Positions 25,623-35,160 of a DNA stretch of 43,620 nucleotides are shown in pieces. Position 1 is the stretch's first letter; each line of letters starts with the position of its first letter. The position numbers were made by a program, and so were the translations under genes. The stretch is from an uncultured Collinsella sp. GTDB taxonomy: Bacteria; Actinomycetota; Coriobacteriia; Coriobacteriales; Coriobacteriaceae. The stretch is from positions 1 through 43,620 of the forward strand of contig URKU01000007.1 in NCBI GenBank assembly GCA_900548515.1. The letters are read 5' to 3'. A model generated the notes under the pieces. The model did not search any database, was not told where the DNA came from, and saw only the letters and a program-made list of their open reading frames with translations.

Positions 25623-26531
25623 ATGATCAAACTTGTGCTGACCGATATGGACGATACGCTGATTCCTGCTGGACACGATGGCGCCAGCGACTACGCCATC
25701 GAGGGCATTCATGCCATGCAGGCGGCGGGCCTGCATTTTGGCCCGGTTTCGGGTCGCCAGCCGTCCGCGATGGGCTGGATGTTCCGCAATCGCTCCGAGT
25801 GCTTCTCGACCGGTGCGTTTTGCAACGGCCAGGTGATGTTTGTCGATGGCGAGGCGGTTGCCTCGCGCACAACTGATAACGATGCCCTGATGCGCCTGGC
25901 CGACTACCTGGAGCAAGAGACCGACGATACCTATTTGAAGGTCTACCGTCTGGGCGATGACTTTTGGGGCAACGATGCCTATTGCGTGACGAGCGACCCC
26001 GAGCGCGTTCGTCGCGCCATGGAGTCGGGCGGCAACGCATGGCTCAAAGGCGAAGAGGCCCCGTGCCGTCCCGTCGTCGATGGCGCGCCGGTATACAAGG
26101 CGAATATCTGGAGCGCCCGCTCGCGTGAGGAGCTCGCGGAGCTACGCGAGCGCGTTGCCGCTGAGGTGCCGGAACTCTCGCTCGTGTTTCCCAACAACCG
26201 AGTGCGCCTGTTTGACATCCTTCCAGCAGGTTGGGACAAGGGTTGCGCTGCGCTGGAGTTGGCGCGCGCTTTGGACCTGACGCCCGATGAGGTGGCCGTA
26301 TTTGGCGATTCCGATAACGATCTGCCCATGATCGATGCCGTTCCCAACTCCGTTGCAGTCGCCAATGCCAACGAGGCCGTCACGGCTGCCGCGCGCTGGC
26401 ATATCGGCGCTGCGGCAGACGATGCGGTCGCCGGGGCTCTGCATCAGATTGCCTCCTGCGCCGCGACGGGGGAAATGCCGTCGTTTATGCGTCAGATGAG
26501 CACGACGGGTTTCGACGTCACGAACGTCTAG
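25623..26531 (+). CDS. HAD-superfamily (Cof-type) phosphatase
   Basis: The 302-residue protein has HAD motif I DMDDTL with Asp8 and Asp10, motif II in the GPVSGRQ region, and the C-terminal motif VFGDSDNDLPMIDAV typical of the Cof subfamily, with a large C2 cap between. Members dephosphorylate sugar phosphates, FMN or related metabolites. I chose ATG 25623 because AGGGGA lies just upstream; an in-frame start at 25593 is too close to the promoter. It ends ten bases before a LysR gene, so the two may be co-transcribed. Confidence 0.92.
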   Translation: MIKLVLTDMDDTLIPAGHDGASDYAIEGIHAMQAAGLHFGPVSGRQPSAMGWMFRNRSECFSTGAFCNGQVMFVDGEAVASRTTDNDALMRLADYLEQETDDTYLKVYRLGDDFWGNDAYCVTSDPERVRRAMESGGNAWLKGEEAPCRPVVDGAPVYKANIWSARSREELAELRERVAAEVPELSLVFPNNRVRLFDILPAGWDKGCAALELARALDLTPDEVAVFGDSDNDLPMIDAVPNSVAVANANEAVTAAARWHIGAAADDAVAGALHQIASCAATGEMPSFMRQMSTTGFDVTNV

Positions 26532-26541
26532 GGAGGGCGCT

Positions 26542-27438
26542 ATGAAGCTTCAACAGCTCAGGTATGTCGTCAAAGTTGCCGAATGCGGCAGCATCACCGA
26601 AGCCTCGCGCCGGCTCTTTGTGTCGCAGCCTTCGATTACCGCGTCGATCCGCGATCTCGAAAACGAGATGGGTGTGCACATCTTTGAGCGCACCAACAAG
26701 GGTGTCATTGTGTCCGAGGAGGGCGAGACCTTCTTGGGCTACGCGCGACAGGTGCTTGACCAGGCCGATCTGCTCGAAGGCAAGTACAAGGGCGCATCCG
26801 AGCAGGTGCCGCACTTTAGTGTGAGCTGCCAGCATTATTCCTTTGCCGTCAACGCGTTTGTCGATGTGATCCGTGAGTTCGATGCCGCGCGCTATGACTT
26901 TACCCTGCGCGAGGAGCAGACTCACGAGATTATCGAGGACGTCGCGCATATGAAAAGCGAACTGGGCATCCTATATCTGTCCGAGCACAACCGCGAGGTC
27001 ATCGAGCGCATGCTGGTGGCCAACGAGCTCGTGTTCGAAGGGCTCTTCTGCGCCGCGCCACACGTCTTTGTGTGTGCCGACCATCCGTTGGCGGGTCGCT
27101 CGAGTGTGACGCTCGAGGACTTGGAAGACTACCCGTTCCTGTCCTATGAGCAGGGCAGCTACAACTCGTTTTATTATTCCGAGGAGCTGACCTCGACGTT
27201 TGAGCGTCGCAAGAATATCCGCGTGCGCGACCGTGCGACGTTGTTCAACCTGGCCATGGGCCTCAACGGCTACACGGTGTGTTCGGGCGTGATCAGCCAC
27301 GAGCTCAACGGTCCAGGTATTATCTCCATTCCGCTCGATGTGGACGAGTACATGGAGATTGGCATCATCACGCGCAAGAACACGACGCTTACGCGCTACG
27401 GTCAAGCCTATATCGACGCGATTCGTCAGCATATCTAG
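26542..27438 (+). CDS. LysR-family transcriptional regulator
   Basis: The 298-residue protein begins MKLQQLRYVVKVAECGSITEA with the LysR helix-turn-helix (RRLFVSQPSITASIRDLE) and an effector domain from about residue 90. It differs from the other two LysR proteins in the window in both domains. It lies directly upstream of, and co-oriented with, a MetE-like methyltransferase gene; LysR-family proteins such as MetR and CysR commonly control methionine-synthesis genes, so that gene is its probable target. GGGAGG precedes the ATG. Confidence 0.93.
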   Translation: MKLQQLRYVVKVAECGSITEASRRLFVSQPSITASIRDLENEMGVHIFERTNKGVIVSEEGETFLGYARQVLDQADLLEGKYKGASEQVPHFSVSCQHYSFAVNAFVDVIREFDAARYDFTLREEQTHEIIEDVAHMKSELGILYLSEHNREVIERMLVANELVFEGLFCAAPHVFVCADHPLAGRSSVTLEDLEDYPFLSYEQGSYNSFYYSEELTSTFERRKNIRVRDRATLFNLAMGLNGYTVCSGVISHELNGPGIISIPLDVDEYMEIGIITRKNTTLTRYGQAYIDAIRQHI

Positions 27439-27484
27439 ACTGCTGCGTCCTGTACAGGTCAAATCTCTTCATGGCAGTCCCAAC

Positions 27485-27507
27485 TGATATAGGAAGCATC
27501 TATATCA
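27485..27507. promoter_or_regulatory. Candidate LysR-type operator upstream of the MetE-like gene
   Basis: TGATATA (27485-27491) and TATATCA (27501-27507) are perfect inverted repeats separated by nine bases, 87 bp before the methyltransferase start codon. An AT-rich segment with TATA-like sequences follows (27513-27532). Confidence 0.55.
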
Positions 27508-27593
27508 AACTGTTATAAACGTATATTTTACGATTGCCATATGAGCGCTCATACTTTGTCCCAGTAAAGCAACCAATTCAAAGGGAGATATCT

Positions 27594-28727
27594 ATGAGTG
27601 CTTTAACCACGCTGAACGCGCCGTTTCGCGCCGATATCGTCGGCAGCTTTCTTCGTCCACAGGCCGTAAAGGACGCCCGTGCCGCCTATGCTGCGGGCAC
27701 ACTCGACGCCGCCGGCCTTAAGGCCGTCGAGGATGAGGCCATTCGCGACCTGGTGGACAAGCAAAAGTCCGCTGGCCTGCAGGTGATTACCGATGGCGAG
27801 TTTCGCCGCAGTTACTGGCACCTCGACTTTATGTGGGGGCTCAACGGCATTGAACGCCGTACCTCGCGTACGGGCTATATGTTCCACGACGAGGAGACCA
27901 CAGCCGACACCGCCGTGGTAACCGGCCCCATTAGCGGCGAGAACCATCCGTTCGTCGAGCACTTTAAATTTGTCAAGGCGCTCGAGGGGGAGGGCCAGGT
28001 CGCGCGGCAAACCATTCCGGCGCCGATCCAGACGTTCTCCGAAGTCACGCTCGACCGCTGCGACGGCCAGCAGGAGAGCCTGCGCGCTGTCTATAAGACC
28101 GATGAGGAACTTGCCGACGCCATCGCAGCCGCTTATCGCACGGTGATCGCCGACCTGTACGCAGCAGGCTGCCGCAACATCCAGTTTGATGACTGCACCT
28201 GGGGCATCTACTGCGACACCGATTTTGTCGCCAAAACCGGCATGAGCCCGGTCGACCTGCAAAAGGTAAGCGAGCTGGGCGTGGCGCTCAACAATGCCGC
28301 CATCGCGGACAAGCCCGACGATCTGGTCATCAACACGCATGTGTGCCGCGGCAACTACCACTCCACCTATGCCTTCGAGGGCGGCTATGACCCCATCGCG
28401 CCGTACCTGTTCGCAAACGAGGATGTCGATGCATTTTACCTGGAGTTCGATACGCCGCGCGCCGGCGGTTTTGAGCCGCTCAAGTACGTTGCCCCGGGCA
28501 AGAAGGTCGTGCTGGGCTTGGTAACCACCAAGGCGGCAGAGCTCGAGAACGAGGATGTTATCGTCGAGCGCATCCGTGAAGCCGCAAAGTACGTGCCGCT
28601 TGAGAACCTGTATCTGTCGCCTCAGTGCGGCTTTGCCAGCTGCGAGATTGGCAACAAGCTGACCGAGGATGAGCAATGGGCAAAGATCGCGCTGGTCAAG
28701 CGCATTGCCGAGCGCGTTTGGAAATAG
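27594..28727 (+). CDS. Cobalamin-independent methionine-synthase-like protein (MetE C-domain, YxjG type)
   Basis: The 377-residue protein corresponds to the C-terminal catalytic half of MetE. It shows RADIVGSFLRP, the substrate-binding ITDGEFRRSYW, IQFDDCTWG, the zinc-site histidine and cysteine in THVCRGN, and a second cysteine in SPQCGFAS. Like YxjG/YxjH it lacks the N-terminal folate-binding half, and may use another methyl donor. AAGGGAGA precedes ATG 27594. It follows a LysR gene and a palindromic site. The methyl donor is unknown. Confidence 0.92.
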   Translation: MSALTTLNAPFRADIVGSFLRPQAVKDARAAYAAGTLDAAGLKAVEDEAIRDLVDKQKSAGLQVITDGEFRRSYWHLDFMWGLNGIERRTSRTGYMFHDEETTADTAVVTGPISGENHPFVEHFKFVKALEGEGQVARQTIPAPIQTFSEVTLDRCDGQQESLRAVYKTDEELADAIAAAYRTVIADLYAAGCRNIQFDDCTWGIYCDTDFVAKTGMSPVDLQKVSELGVALNNAAIADKPDDLVINTHVCRGNYHSTYAFEGGYDPIAPYLFANEDVDAFYLEFDTPRAGGFEPLKYVAPGKKVVLGLVTTKAAELENEDVIVERIREAAKYVPLENLYLSPQCGFASCEIGNKLTEDEQWAKIALVKRIAERVWK

Positions 28728-28849
28728 CGCTAGTGTTTGCAGGTGGCGGCGCGTGCGAGGCATAGTGTATCGCGTACAATGGTTCGGATCGTATCGTTCG
28801 GGCAGGTTATCCGATATGCCTGATCGCCCTTCCATTCGAAAGGACATCC

Positions 28850-30184
28850 ATGTCCCAGTCCTCGACGCCCGCCGTCAGCGATGCCATCTACGACGCATCG
28901 TCGCTCGGCCGCCCGCGCATGTTCCTGCTCGGCCTACAGCACCTGTTTGCCATGTTTGGCGCCACCGTGCTGGTGCCCGTGCTCACCGGCCTCTCGGTAT
29001 CGGCAACGCTTTTGTTTGCCGGCTTGGGCACGCTGCTGTTCCACTTCCTGTCGCGCGGTAAGGTGCCGGCATTTTTGGGCTCATCGTTTGCCTTTATTGC
29101 CGGTTATGCCGCAATCGCGCCCAACGGCGAGACCGAGCTTTTGCCCTACGCCTGCCTGGGCGTAGCTTGTGCCGGTCTGCTCTATCCGGTGCTGGCAGCG
29201 CTGTTCCGCGCATTTGGCGCCAAGCGTGTCATGCGCTTCTTTCCGCCGGTGGTGACCGGTCCCATTGTCATTTCCATCGGCCTGATCCTGGCGAGCTCTG
29301 CCATTGCCAACTGCCAGACCAACTGGCTTGTCGCCGTTATCGCTGTGGCCGTGATCGTCATCTGCAACATCTGGGGCCGCGGCATGGTCAAGATCGTGCC
29401 GATTCTGCTGGGCGTTGTGGTGAGCTATGCCGTTGCGGCTGCGCTGGGCGAGGTCGATTTTTCGGGCGTCGCAGCCGCTCCCTGGGTTGGCTTGCCCGTC
29501 GTGTGGGACAACACCGTGTTTGCGCTCTTTGGGCCGCAGTTCGATAGCGGCCTCGCCACGACGGCCATCATTACCATCATGCCGTTGGCCTTTGCGACCA
29601 TGATCGAGCATATCGGTGACATCTCTGCTATCGGTTCGACTTGCGAGCGCAACTACATTGCCGATCCCGGTCTGCATCGCACGCTGCTCGGCGATGGTCT
29701 TGCCACGATTCTGGCTTCGCTCTTTGGCGCTCCGGCCAACACCACGTATGGTGAGAACACCGGCGTGCTTGCCCTGACGCGTGTGTTTGACCCGCGCGTG
29801 ATTCGCATTGCCGCGTGCTGCGCTATCGTGCTTTCGTTCTGCCCCAAGTTCGCTGCCGTGATTGCCGCCATGCCGGCGTGCGTAATCGGCGGCGTGTCGC
29901 TTGTGCTCTATGGCATGATCAGCGCCGTGGGCGTTCGCAACCTCATCGAGAACCAGGTCGATTTCCAGAACAACCGCAACGTGCTGGTGGCCGCTCTGGT
30001 GCTCGTGCTTTCACTCGGCATTGCGTACAGCACCGCCGGTGCCATCGTGCTGGAGCTGGGCGGCGTGACGATTTCGCTTTCCGGCCTTGCCGTGGGCTCG
30101 CTGGTGGGCATCGTGCTCAACGCCATTCTGCCGGGTAACGACTTTGAGTTTGATGTCTCGGAACTCGAAGAGGCTGATGAGTAG
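28850..30184 (+). CDS. uraA: Uracil/xanthine permease, NCS2 family (UraA-like)
   Basis: The 444-residue membrane protein shows LGLQHLFAMFGATVLVPVLTGL at the N-terminus, the conserved GSSFAFIAGY, FFPPVVTGPIVISIGL, the substrate-site segment TMIEHIGDISAIG and FGAPANTTYGENTGVLALTRV. These match UraA, which imports uracil with protons through about 14 helices. GAAAGGAC precedes ATG 28850. A -10-like TACAAT is at 28775-28780. It is transcribed alone and ends in a strong terminator. Uracil is the likeliest substrate; xanthine is less likely. Confidence 0.93.
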   Translation: MSQSSTPAVSDAIYDASSLGRPRMFLLGLQHLFAMFGATVLVPVLTGLSVSATLLFAGLGTLLFHFLSRGKVPAFLGSSFAFIAGYAAIAPNGETELLPYACLGVACAGLLYPVLAALFRAFGAKRVMRFFPPVVTGPIVISIGLILASSAIANCQTNWLVAVIAVAVIVICNIWGRGMVKIVPILLGVVVSYAVAAALGEVDFSGVAAAPWVGLPVVWDNTVFALFGPQFDSGLATTAIITIMPLAFATMIEHIGDISAIGSTCERNYIADPGLHRTLLGDGLATILASLFGAPANTTYGENTGVLALTRVFDPRVIRIAACCAIVLSFCPKFAAVIAAMPACVIGGVSLVLYGMISAVGVRNLIENQVDFQNNRNVLVAALVLVLSLGIAYSTAGAIVLELGGVTISLSGLAVGSLVGIVLNAILPGNDFEFDVSELEEADE

Positions 30185-30208
30185 CAGCTGCGTTCAGCTA
30201 AAACAAGA

Positions 30209-30248
30209 TATGGTGCCCATGCGTATATGCGCGTGGGCACCATTTTTA
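30209..30248 (+). terminator. Terminator after the uracil permease gene
   Basis: ATGGTGCCCATGCG (from 30210) pairs with the CGTGGGCACCAT ending at 30243, followed by a run of T. It abuts the stop of the convergent esterase gene. Confidence 0.88.
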
Positions 30249-30911
30249 ATGCGTCAGTATCCAGTGGATGCCGCGGGCCATGCGTAAGTCGGTTTGGGCA
30301 AAGTGATTGCCGGGGTTGAGCTCCAGCGTTGTTGGAATGCCGCGCTCGACGAGCAGCGCTTCCATCGCGCGCGTGTCGTCGAGTACATGCCTCATCATGC
30401 GGTTGGGTGTCTTGGTCTCCTTTTTGCCGAGTGACAGGTAGACGGCTTGCGGGCTGCCGGCAAAAGGGGCCGTGCTGGCACGGTCGACAAAGTCGGGAAA
30501 CCATAGCGACCCCGATGCGCTCGCGGCGCGGTCAAAGGCGTCGGTTTGCCAGAGGGACCAGAGTGCGAAGAGGCCCGCGAGCGAGTAACCGGCAATGCCG
30601 CGCCAGGTGGGCGGCTGAGGAAGCGACGACTCGACCTGGGGGATTATCTGATTCAGCAGCTCATCAAGAAAATCGGCAGCTTGGCCGCCGAAAGGCTCGG
30701 CATCGCGTACGGTCCCGTCGCATGCCCAGGGGCTCAGCTCGCGATTCCAATCGAGCCCGCCAATGGCGACAAGAGTAAAAGGCGGGCAGTCGAGCTCTCG
30801 GCAGCGCCCGTAAACCTCGCTGCCGTTGCCCATGACCACGGGAAGGTAGATGGCAGGTGCGCTTTCCGTATGCTCCGAATGAACGGTTATCTGCTTTTGA
30901 TGCGCTTCCAT
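30246..30911 (-). CDS. Alpha/beta-hydrolase esterase, enterochelin-esterase-like
   Basis: The 221-residue protein has the nucleophile elbow GYSLAGLFAL and a C-terminal catalytic histidine in PGNHFAQTD; the segment ASGSLWFPDFV after the elbow is typical of the esterase D/Fes-like (COG2819) group. No signal peptide is seen. I chose ATG 30911 (MEAHQKQITV); a frame extending to 30959 has no better site. Substrate unknown; members hydrolyse siderophore or small acyl esters. Confidence 0.82.
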   Translation of the reverse strand: MEAHQKQITVHSEHTESAPAIYLPVVMGNGSEVYGRCRELDCPPFTLVAIGGLDWNRELSPWACDGTVRDAEPFGGQAADFLDELLNQIIPQVESSLPQPPTWRGIAGYSLAGLFALWSLWQTDAFDRAASASGSLWFPDFVDRASTAPFAGSPQAVYLSLGKKETKTPNRMMRHVLDDTRAMEALLVERGIPTTLELNPGNHFAQTDLRMARGIHWILTH

Positions 30912-31022
30912 GACGGGCTTCTCTCGGCGTTGTGATATCGACGGCCCCCATTGTCGCACGCCGGCTCATGCAGGTTGGGCTAGACCAAAGACAATCTCGT
31001 GCATACCCTGCGGACGCATATG

Positions 31023-31061
31023 GAAAACGCCACCGCCGGAGGGGAGCTCGGCGGTGGCGTT
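31023..31061 (-). terminator. Terminator after surface protein 1
   Basis: AACGCCACCGCCG (31026-31038) pairs perfectly with CGGCGGTGGCGTT (31049-31061). On the minus strand the stem is followed by TTCC, giving GTTTTCC overall. It lies 58 bp after the stop of the 31119-32909 gene. Confidence 0.75.
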
Positions 31062-31118
31062 GTTAAACGGTGCTGGGACTCGGGGCCTTCGCGGGAGCTG
31101 CCATGTGCGCAGAGGCGT

Positions 31119-32909
31119 CTAAGAGCGCTTGCGGCTCGCCATGGTGCCTGCGGCGATGGCGGCTGTTCCCGCAAGGACGGTTGCCACGATGGCCGCACCC
31201 GAGGTGTCGCCGGTTGCCGCGAGCACGCCGGTAGTCTTGGCTTTCGTGATTGAAGCCGCAACGGCCTTGGTCGGCTTTGAGCCCTCAGGCTTGGGGTTCT
31301 GCTTGGACTCCGCGGGCTTGCTTTCTGCGGGCTTGGTCTCGTCGGGCTTGGGGTCTTCCGGCTTGGCTACCTCGGGAGGTGCGATGACCATGCTCTTGGC
31401 GACAGCTTCGTTATAGGGGGAGTCGATCACAGCGTCGCCCGTGCCGATGGCTTGGCCTGCCTCGTAGATGCCGTCACGGAGCTTGCGATAGTCAATGACC
31501 TTGCCGCCTTCGGGCGTCTGGATGGCGGCGTTCTCAATCTTGATGGTGCCGATTGTCTTGCCGTCAGCGCTCATGGCACGGGCAAAGATTGCCGCTGTAT
31601 CTCCTTCGGCCGTTACCTTGCTGCGGATGATCGAGATGACTGCGGGTGTGACGCCCTCGCTGGTCTGGGCGATGATGCCGATGTTCTCGCCTTGGGGCTC
31701 GGGGCTCGTCTCACCATCTTGGTTTTCGCTGTAGGGGATGGGGCCGTTGCCGTTCTCGACATAGCGGGCTATGGCCTTGACAACGGAGTCGCTGATGTAG
31801 ATGTGGCCACCCTCCTCGTTGGGTCGATCGTTTCTGGTGGAGAATGCAGCCGAAACCTCGCCTTCCGCAAACGCGTCCACGGTGGAGCCGTTCTTGACGA
31901 CGATATCGTCTTGGTAGGTGAAGAGGGCAATGGCGTCACCGTATCTGCCTTTACTTGCGCGGACTGTCACGTTTGCATGATCGAGTGTGATGCCCTTGTG
32001 GGCATAGACGCCATATTCAACACCGTTTGCGTTGAGGGAGGCGTTTGTGGCTGCGAGGCTGCCCTTGGCCTCGACGGCGGCGTCTTTCTCGGAGCTCGCC
32101 TTGACCTGGCTGCCGTCCGAGATATTGATGTTGCCGCCGCTCCAAATGGCCTCACCATCGGCTGAGCTTGCCTCGACTGTGCCGCCACCCTTGATGGTGA
32201 GGTTCTTGTCGGTTCCGATACCCTTGTCCTTGGTAGCCCTGGCGGTGACGGCCCCGCTGTCGTCAATCGTGATATTGCCGTTTGCCCTGATGCCATCCGA
32301 TACGCCCGTGGCGTTGACGTTGCCCGAACCTTTGATAGCGAGATCGCCCTCGGCGTCGATGGCATCAAACCCAGCGCTCGTGGCGTTGACGGATCCGGCT
32401 CCGTCGATGTTGATATTACCCGTGGAGAGGATAGCGTCCTCAGTAGATGTCACGCTGAGCGTGCTGCCCGCGTCGCCTTGGATATTGAGCTCGGCGTTCT
32501 CATTCTTGCCATGAGAAGCCTTGATGCCTTCGATCCAGTCGGCAGTGACGATGTTGTTTCCCGAGTAATTCACGTTGAGCTTGCCTGCGGCCTGGATCTC
32601 GCCGCCGTTATAGTTGTTGAGCTTCAAGTCGTCGGCGCCGTCCCACGACCAGGTGCCGGTCTCGTCGCCCGCCGCAGTGCCGGCGTTGTATTTGGTTTCG
32701 CCGACCTTGACCCATTCCGCCGCGAGCGAGACGCTCGGCATGAGCAGCGAGCTCACCGTGAGCGCGCACACGGCGCCTACGACGATGCGGCGCGTCACGC
32801 GGCGCCAGCTGCCGTGCGCGAGTCCTATGCGACGGCGAACGTCGGGTTCGGCAACATGGGTTCCGGCGGTAGTGTCATTGCGTTTGGGGGTCGTGAACAA
32901 GGCTGCCAT
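31119..32909 (-). CDS. Sortase-anchored beta-helix surface protein, tandem copy 1
   Basis: The 596-residue precursor has a long signal peptide (basic residues 25-41, hydrophobic 42-56, cleavage likely after SLAA near 64), then many short repeats such as INIDGAGSVNATSAGFDAIDA and ITIDDSGAVTARATKD that predict a right-handed beta-helix like carbohydrate-binding DUF4353 proteins. A Pro/Lys/Glu-rich linker (KPEDPKPDETKPAESKPAES) precedes LAATGD, a hydrophobic segment and RKRS. LAxTG is the recognition site of class E sortases. ATG 32909 follows GGGAG. The start and upstream region are nearly identical to copy 2. Confidence 0.88.
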   Translation of the reverse strand: MAALFTTPKRNDTTAGTHVAEPDVRRRIGLAHGSWRRVTRRIVVGAVCALTVSSLLMPSVSLAAEWVKVGETKYNAGTAAGDETGTWSWDGADDLKLNNYNGGEIQAAGKLNVNYSGNNIVTADWIEGIKASHGKNENAELNIQGDAGSTLSVTSTEDAILSTGNINIDGAGSVNATSAGFDAIDAEGDLAIKGSGNVNATGVSDGIRANGNITIDDSGAVTARATKDKGIGTDKNLTIKGGGTVEASSADGEAIWSGGNINISDGSQVKASSEKDAAVEAKGSLAATNASLNANGVEYGVYAHKGITLDHANVTVRASKGRYGDAIALFTYQDDIVVKNGSTVDAFAEGEVSAAFSTRNDRPNEEGGHIYISDSVVKAIARYVENGNGPIPYSENQDGETSPEPQGENIGIIAQTSEGVTPAVISIIRSKVTAEGDTAAIFARAMSADGKTIGTIKIENAAIQTPEGGKVIDYRKLRDGIYEAGQAIGTGDAVIDSPYNEAVAKSMVIAPPEVAKPEDPKPDETKPAESKPAESKQNPKPEGSKPTKAVAASITKAKTTGVLAATGDTSGAAIVATVLAGTAAIAAGTMASRKRS

Positions 32910-33049
32910 GGTTGCTCCCGTTCTCATAGGGCCTATACGGCTAGGTTCAGCGTATCTGCTGGATGTTGCCGGCGGTAGTGCCGTTTGGAGGGCAAAATGG
33001 CCAAAATGGGGGAGAAATAGGCCGCACGCCGGCGCAGGGACCAACGCTA

Positions 33050-33087
33050 AAAGAAAAGCGCGGGGCCGCATGGCGACTCCGCGCTTT
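33050..33087 (-). terminator. Duplicated permease terminator, now between the two surface protein genes
   Basis: AAAGCGCGG (33055-33063) pairs with CCGCGCTTT (33079-33087) and is followed on the minus strand by TCTTTT. It is a copy of the terminator at 35094-35134 behind the purine permease and would end transcripts of surface protein copy 2. Confidence 0.8.
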
Positions 33088-33113
33088 ATTGTTCAGCTTT
33101 TGCAGCCTTGCCC

Positions 33114-33159
33114 TTACGCTACGAAGAAGTAGACGGGGAAGGCAAGGGCTGCGATCCAC
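33114..33159 (-). pseudogene. Duplicated 3' end of the AzgA-type permease gene
   Basis: These 46 bp match 35161-35206, the last codons and stop of the neighbouring permease, at 44 positions. On the minus strand they still read WIAALAFPVYFFVA and TAA. No start or upstream coding part is present, so it is a remnant of the tandem duplication. Confidence 0.85.
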
Positions 33160-33180
33160 CCGTCCTGTGCGAAAAAGTGT

Positions 33181-34953
33181 TTACGAGCGTTTGCGACTCG
33201 CCAGGGCGCCTGCGGCGATGGCGGCTGTTCCCGCAAGGGCGGCTGCCACGATGGCTGCGTTCGAGGTGTCGCCGGTTGCCGCGAGCTTGCCGACGGTCTT
33301 GGCTCCCTTGGCTGCAACTGCAACGGTCTTGGTTGTCTTCGTGCCCTCGGACTTGGAACCCTCGGGCTTGGTCTTGCCGTGCTTTTCCTCGGGCTTGGTC
33401 TCCTCGGGAGGCACGATGACCGTGCTCTTGGCGACAGCGGCGTCATAGGGGGAGTCAATCGTGGCATCGCCCGTGCCGATGGTCTGCCCCGCCTCGTAGA
33501 CGATGCCGTCGCTGAGCTCTTCCTTGTTGCGATAGTCAATGACTTTGCCGCCTGCAGGCGTCTGGATGGTGGCGTCCTTGATTTCGATGGTGCCGATCGC
33601 CTTGCCGTCCGCGCTCATGGCAAGGGCGAAGATAGCCGCCGTGTCTCCCTCGGCCGTGACCTTGCTGCGGACGATCGAGATGGTCGCGGGCGTGATGCCC
33701 TTCTCGGTCTGCGCGAAGATGCCGATGTTCAGGCCCTCGGACTCAGGGATGATTTCGTCGTTTTGGTCTCCACTGTAGTGGTCGGGGCCGTCGCCGCCGG
33801 TCTCGGCATAGCGGGCTATGGCCTTGACAACGGAGTCGCTGATGTAGATATGGCCACCCGCTTCGTCGGAGTAGAAATTACTGGTGGAGATTGCAACCGA
33901 GAACCTGCCTTCTGCGAGCGCATCCACAGTCGAGCCGTTCTTGATGACGATGTCGTCCTCATCGGTGAAGAGTGCGCTGGCTTCCCCGCCATCTGAGCTT
34001 GCGCGGACCGTCACGGTCGCGCCATCGAGCGTGATGCCCTTGTAGACATAGATGCCATACCCAACGCCACTTGCGTTGAGGGAAGCGTTCGTGACCGTGA
34101 GGCTGTTTTTACCGTCGATGGCGGCGTCTTCCTCGGAGCTTGCCTTGACCTGGCTGCCACCCGAGATCTCGATGTTGCCGTCGGCCCAAATCGCATTGTC
34201 TTTGATAGAGCTTGCCTCTACCTTGCCGCCGCCCTTTATGATGAGGTTCTCGTTAGCATCGATACCCTGATCCTCGGTGGCCTTGGCGGTGACGGTTCCG
34301 CTGTTGTCGATCGTGATGTTGCCGTCGGCCCTGATGCCATCCGAATCGCCCGTGGCGTTAACGTTTCCCGAGCCCTTGATGGTGACATCGCCCCCGGCAT
34401 CGATGGCATCGTGCTCGGTGCTCGTGGCGTTGACGGTGCCAGCGCCGTCGATGTTGATGTTGCCGACGGAAGTGATGGCGTCACGAGAAGATGTCACGTT
34501 GAGCGTGCTGGACGCGTCGCCCTGAATATTAAGCTCGGCGTTCTCGTTCGCGCCATCCTTAACCTTGATGCCGCGGCCGTTGTCGTTAGTGACGGTGTTG
34601 TTGCCCTCGTAGCTCACGTTGAGCTTGCCCGCTGCCTCGATCGCGTCGCCGTTATAGCCGTTGAGCTTCATGTCGTCGGCGCCGTCCCAGCTCCAGGTGC
34701 CGGCGGCGTCGCCCGCCGCGGTGCCGGCGTTGTATTGGGTGCCGCCGACGTCCACCCACTCGGCCGCGAGCGAGACGCTCGGCATGAGCAGCGAACTTAC
34801 CGTGAGCGCGCATACGGCGCCTACAACGATGCGGCGTGTCACGCGGCGCCAGCTGCCGTGTGCGAGCAGCGTGCGACGGCGCACGTCGGGCTCGACAAAA
34901 TGGGCTCCAGAGGTTTTGTCATTGCGCTTGGGGGTCGTGAACAAGGCGGCCAT
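33181..34953 (-). CDS. Sortase-anchored beta-helix surface protein, tandem copy 2
   Basis: This 590-residue paralog of the preceding protein has the same signal region (VTRRIVVGAVCALTVSSLLM, SLAAEW), the same beta-helix repeat pattern (INIDGAGTVNATSTEHDAIDA and following), the same terminal LAATGD, hydrophobic segment and RKRS. Differences concentrate in the middle repeats and the linker, which here is shorter and richer in KPEGSKSEGTKTT. ATG 34953 follows GGGAG. It lies directly behind the AzgA-type permease, from which it is separated by a terminator. The role is probably adhesion or glycan binding on the cell surface; that is inference. Confidence 0.88.
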   Translation of the reverse strand: MAALFTTPKRNDKTSGAHFVEPDVRRRTLLAHGSWRRVTRRIVVGAVCALTVSSLLMPSVSLAAEWVDVGGTQYNAGTAAGDAAGTWSWDGADDMKLNGYNGDAIEAAGKLNVSYEGNNTVTNDNGRGIKVKDGANENAELNIQGDASSTLNVTSSRDAITSVGNINIDGAGTVNATSTEHDAIDAGGDVTIKGSGNVNATGDSDGIRADGNITIDNSGTVTAKATEDQGIDANENLIIKGGGKVEASSIKDNAIWADGNIEISGGSQVKASSEEDAAIDGKNSLTVTNASLNASGVGYGIYVYKGITLDGATVTVRASSDGGEASALFTDEDDIVIKNGSTVDALAEGRFSVAISTSNFYSDEAGGHIYISDSVVKAIARYAETGGDGPDHYSGDQNDEIIPESEGLNIGIFAQTEKGITPATISIVRSKVTAEGDTAAIFALAMSADGKAIGTIEIKDATIQTPAGGKVIDYRNKEELSDGIVYEAGQTIGTGDATIDSPYDAAVAKSTVIVPPEETKPEEKHGKTKPEGSKSEGTKTTKTVAVAAKGAKTVGKLAATGDTSNAAIVAAALAGTAAIAAGALASRKRS

Positions 34954-35093
34954 GGTTACTCCCATCCTCATAGGGCCTATGCGATTACGCCCAGCATATC
35001 TGCAGGATGTAGCCGGCGGTAGTGCCGTTTGGAGGGCAAAATGTCCAAAACTTGGGAAGCAATACATCGCGCATCCGTGCGTTGCCTGGGCTT

Positions 35094-35134
35094 AAAAGAA
35101 AAGCGCGGAGCCGGTCGATGCGACTCCGCGCTTT
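35094..35134 (-). terminator. Terminator after the purine permease gene
   Basis: AAAGCGCGGAG (35100-35110) pairs with CTCCGCGCTTT (35124-35134) and the minus strand continues TCTTTT. Original copy of the duplicated terminator at 33050-33087. Confidence 0.88.
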
Positions 35135-35160
35135 GGTGTTCTGCTTTGGCAGCTTTGCCG

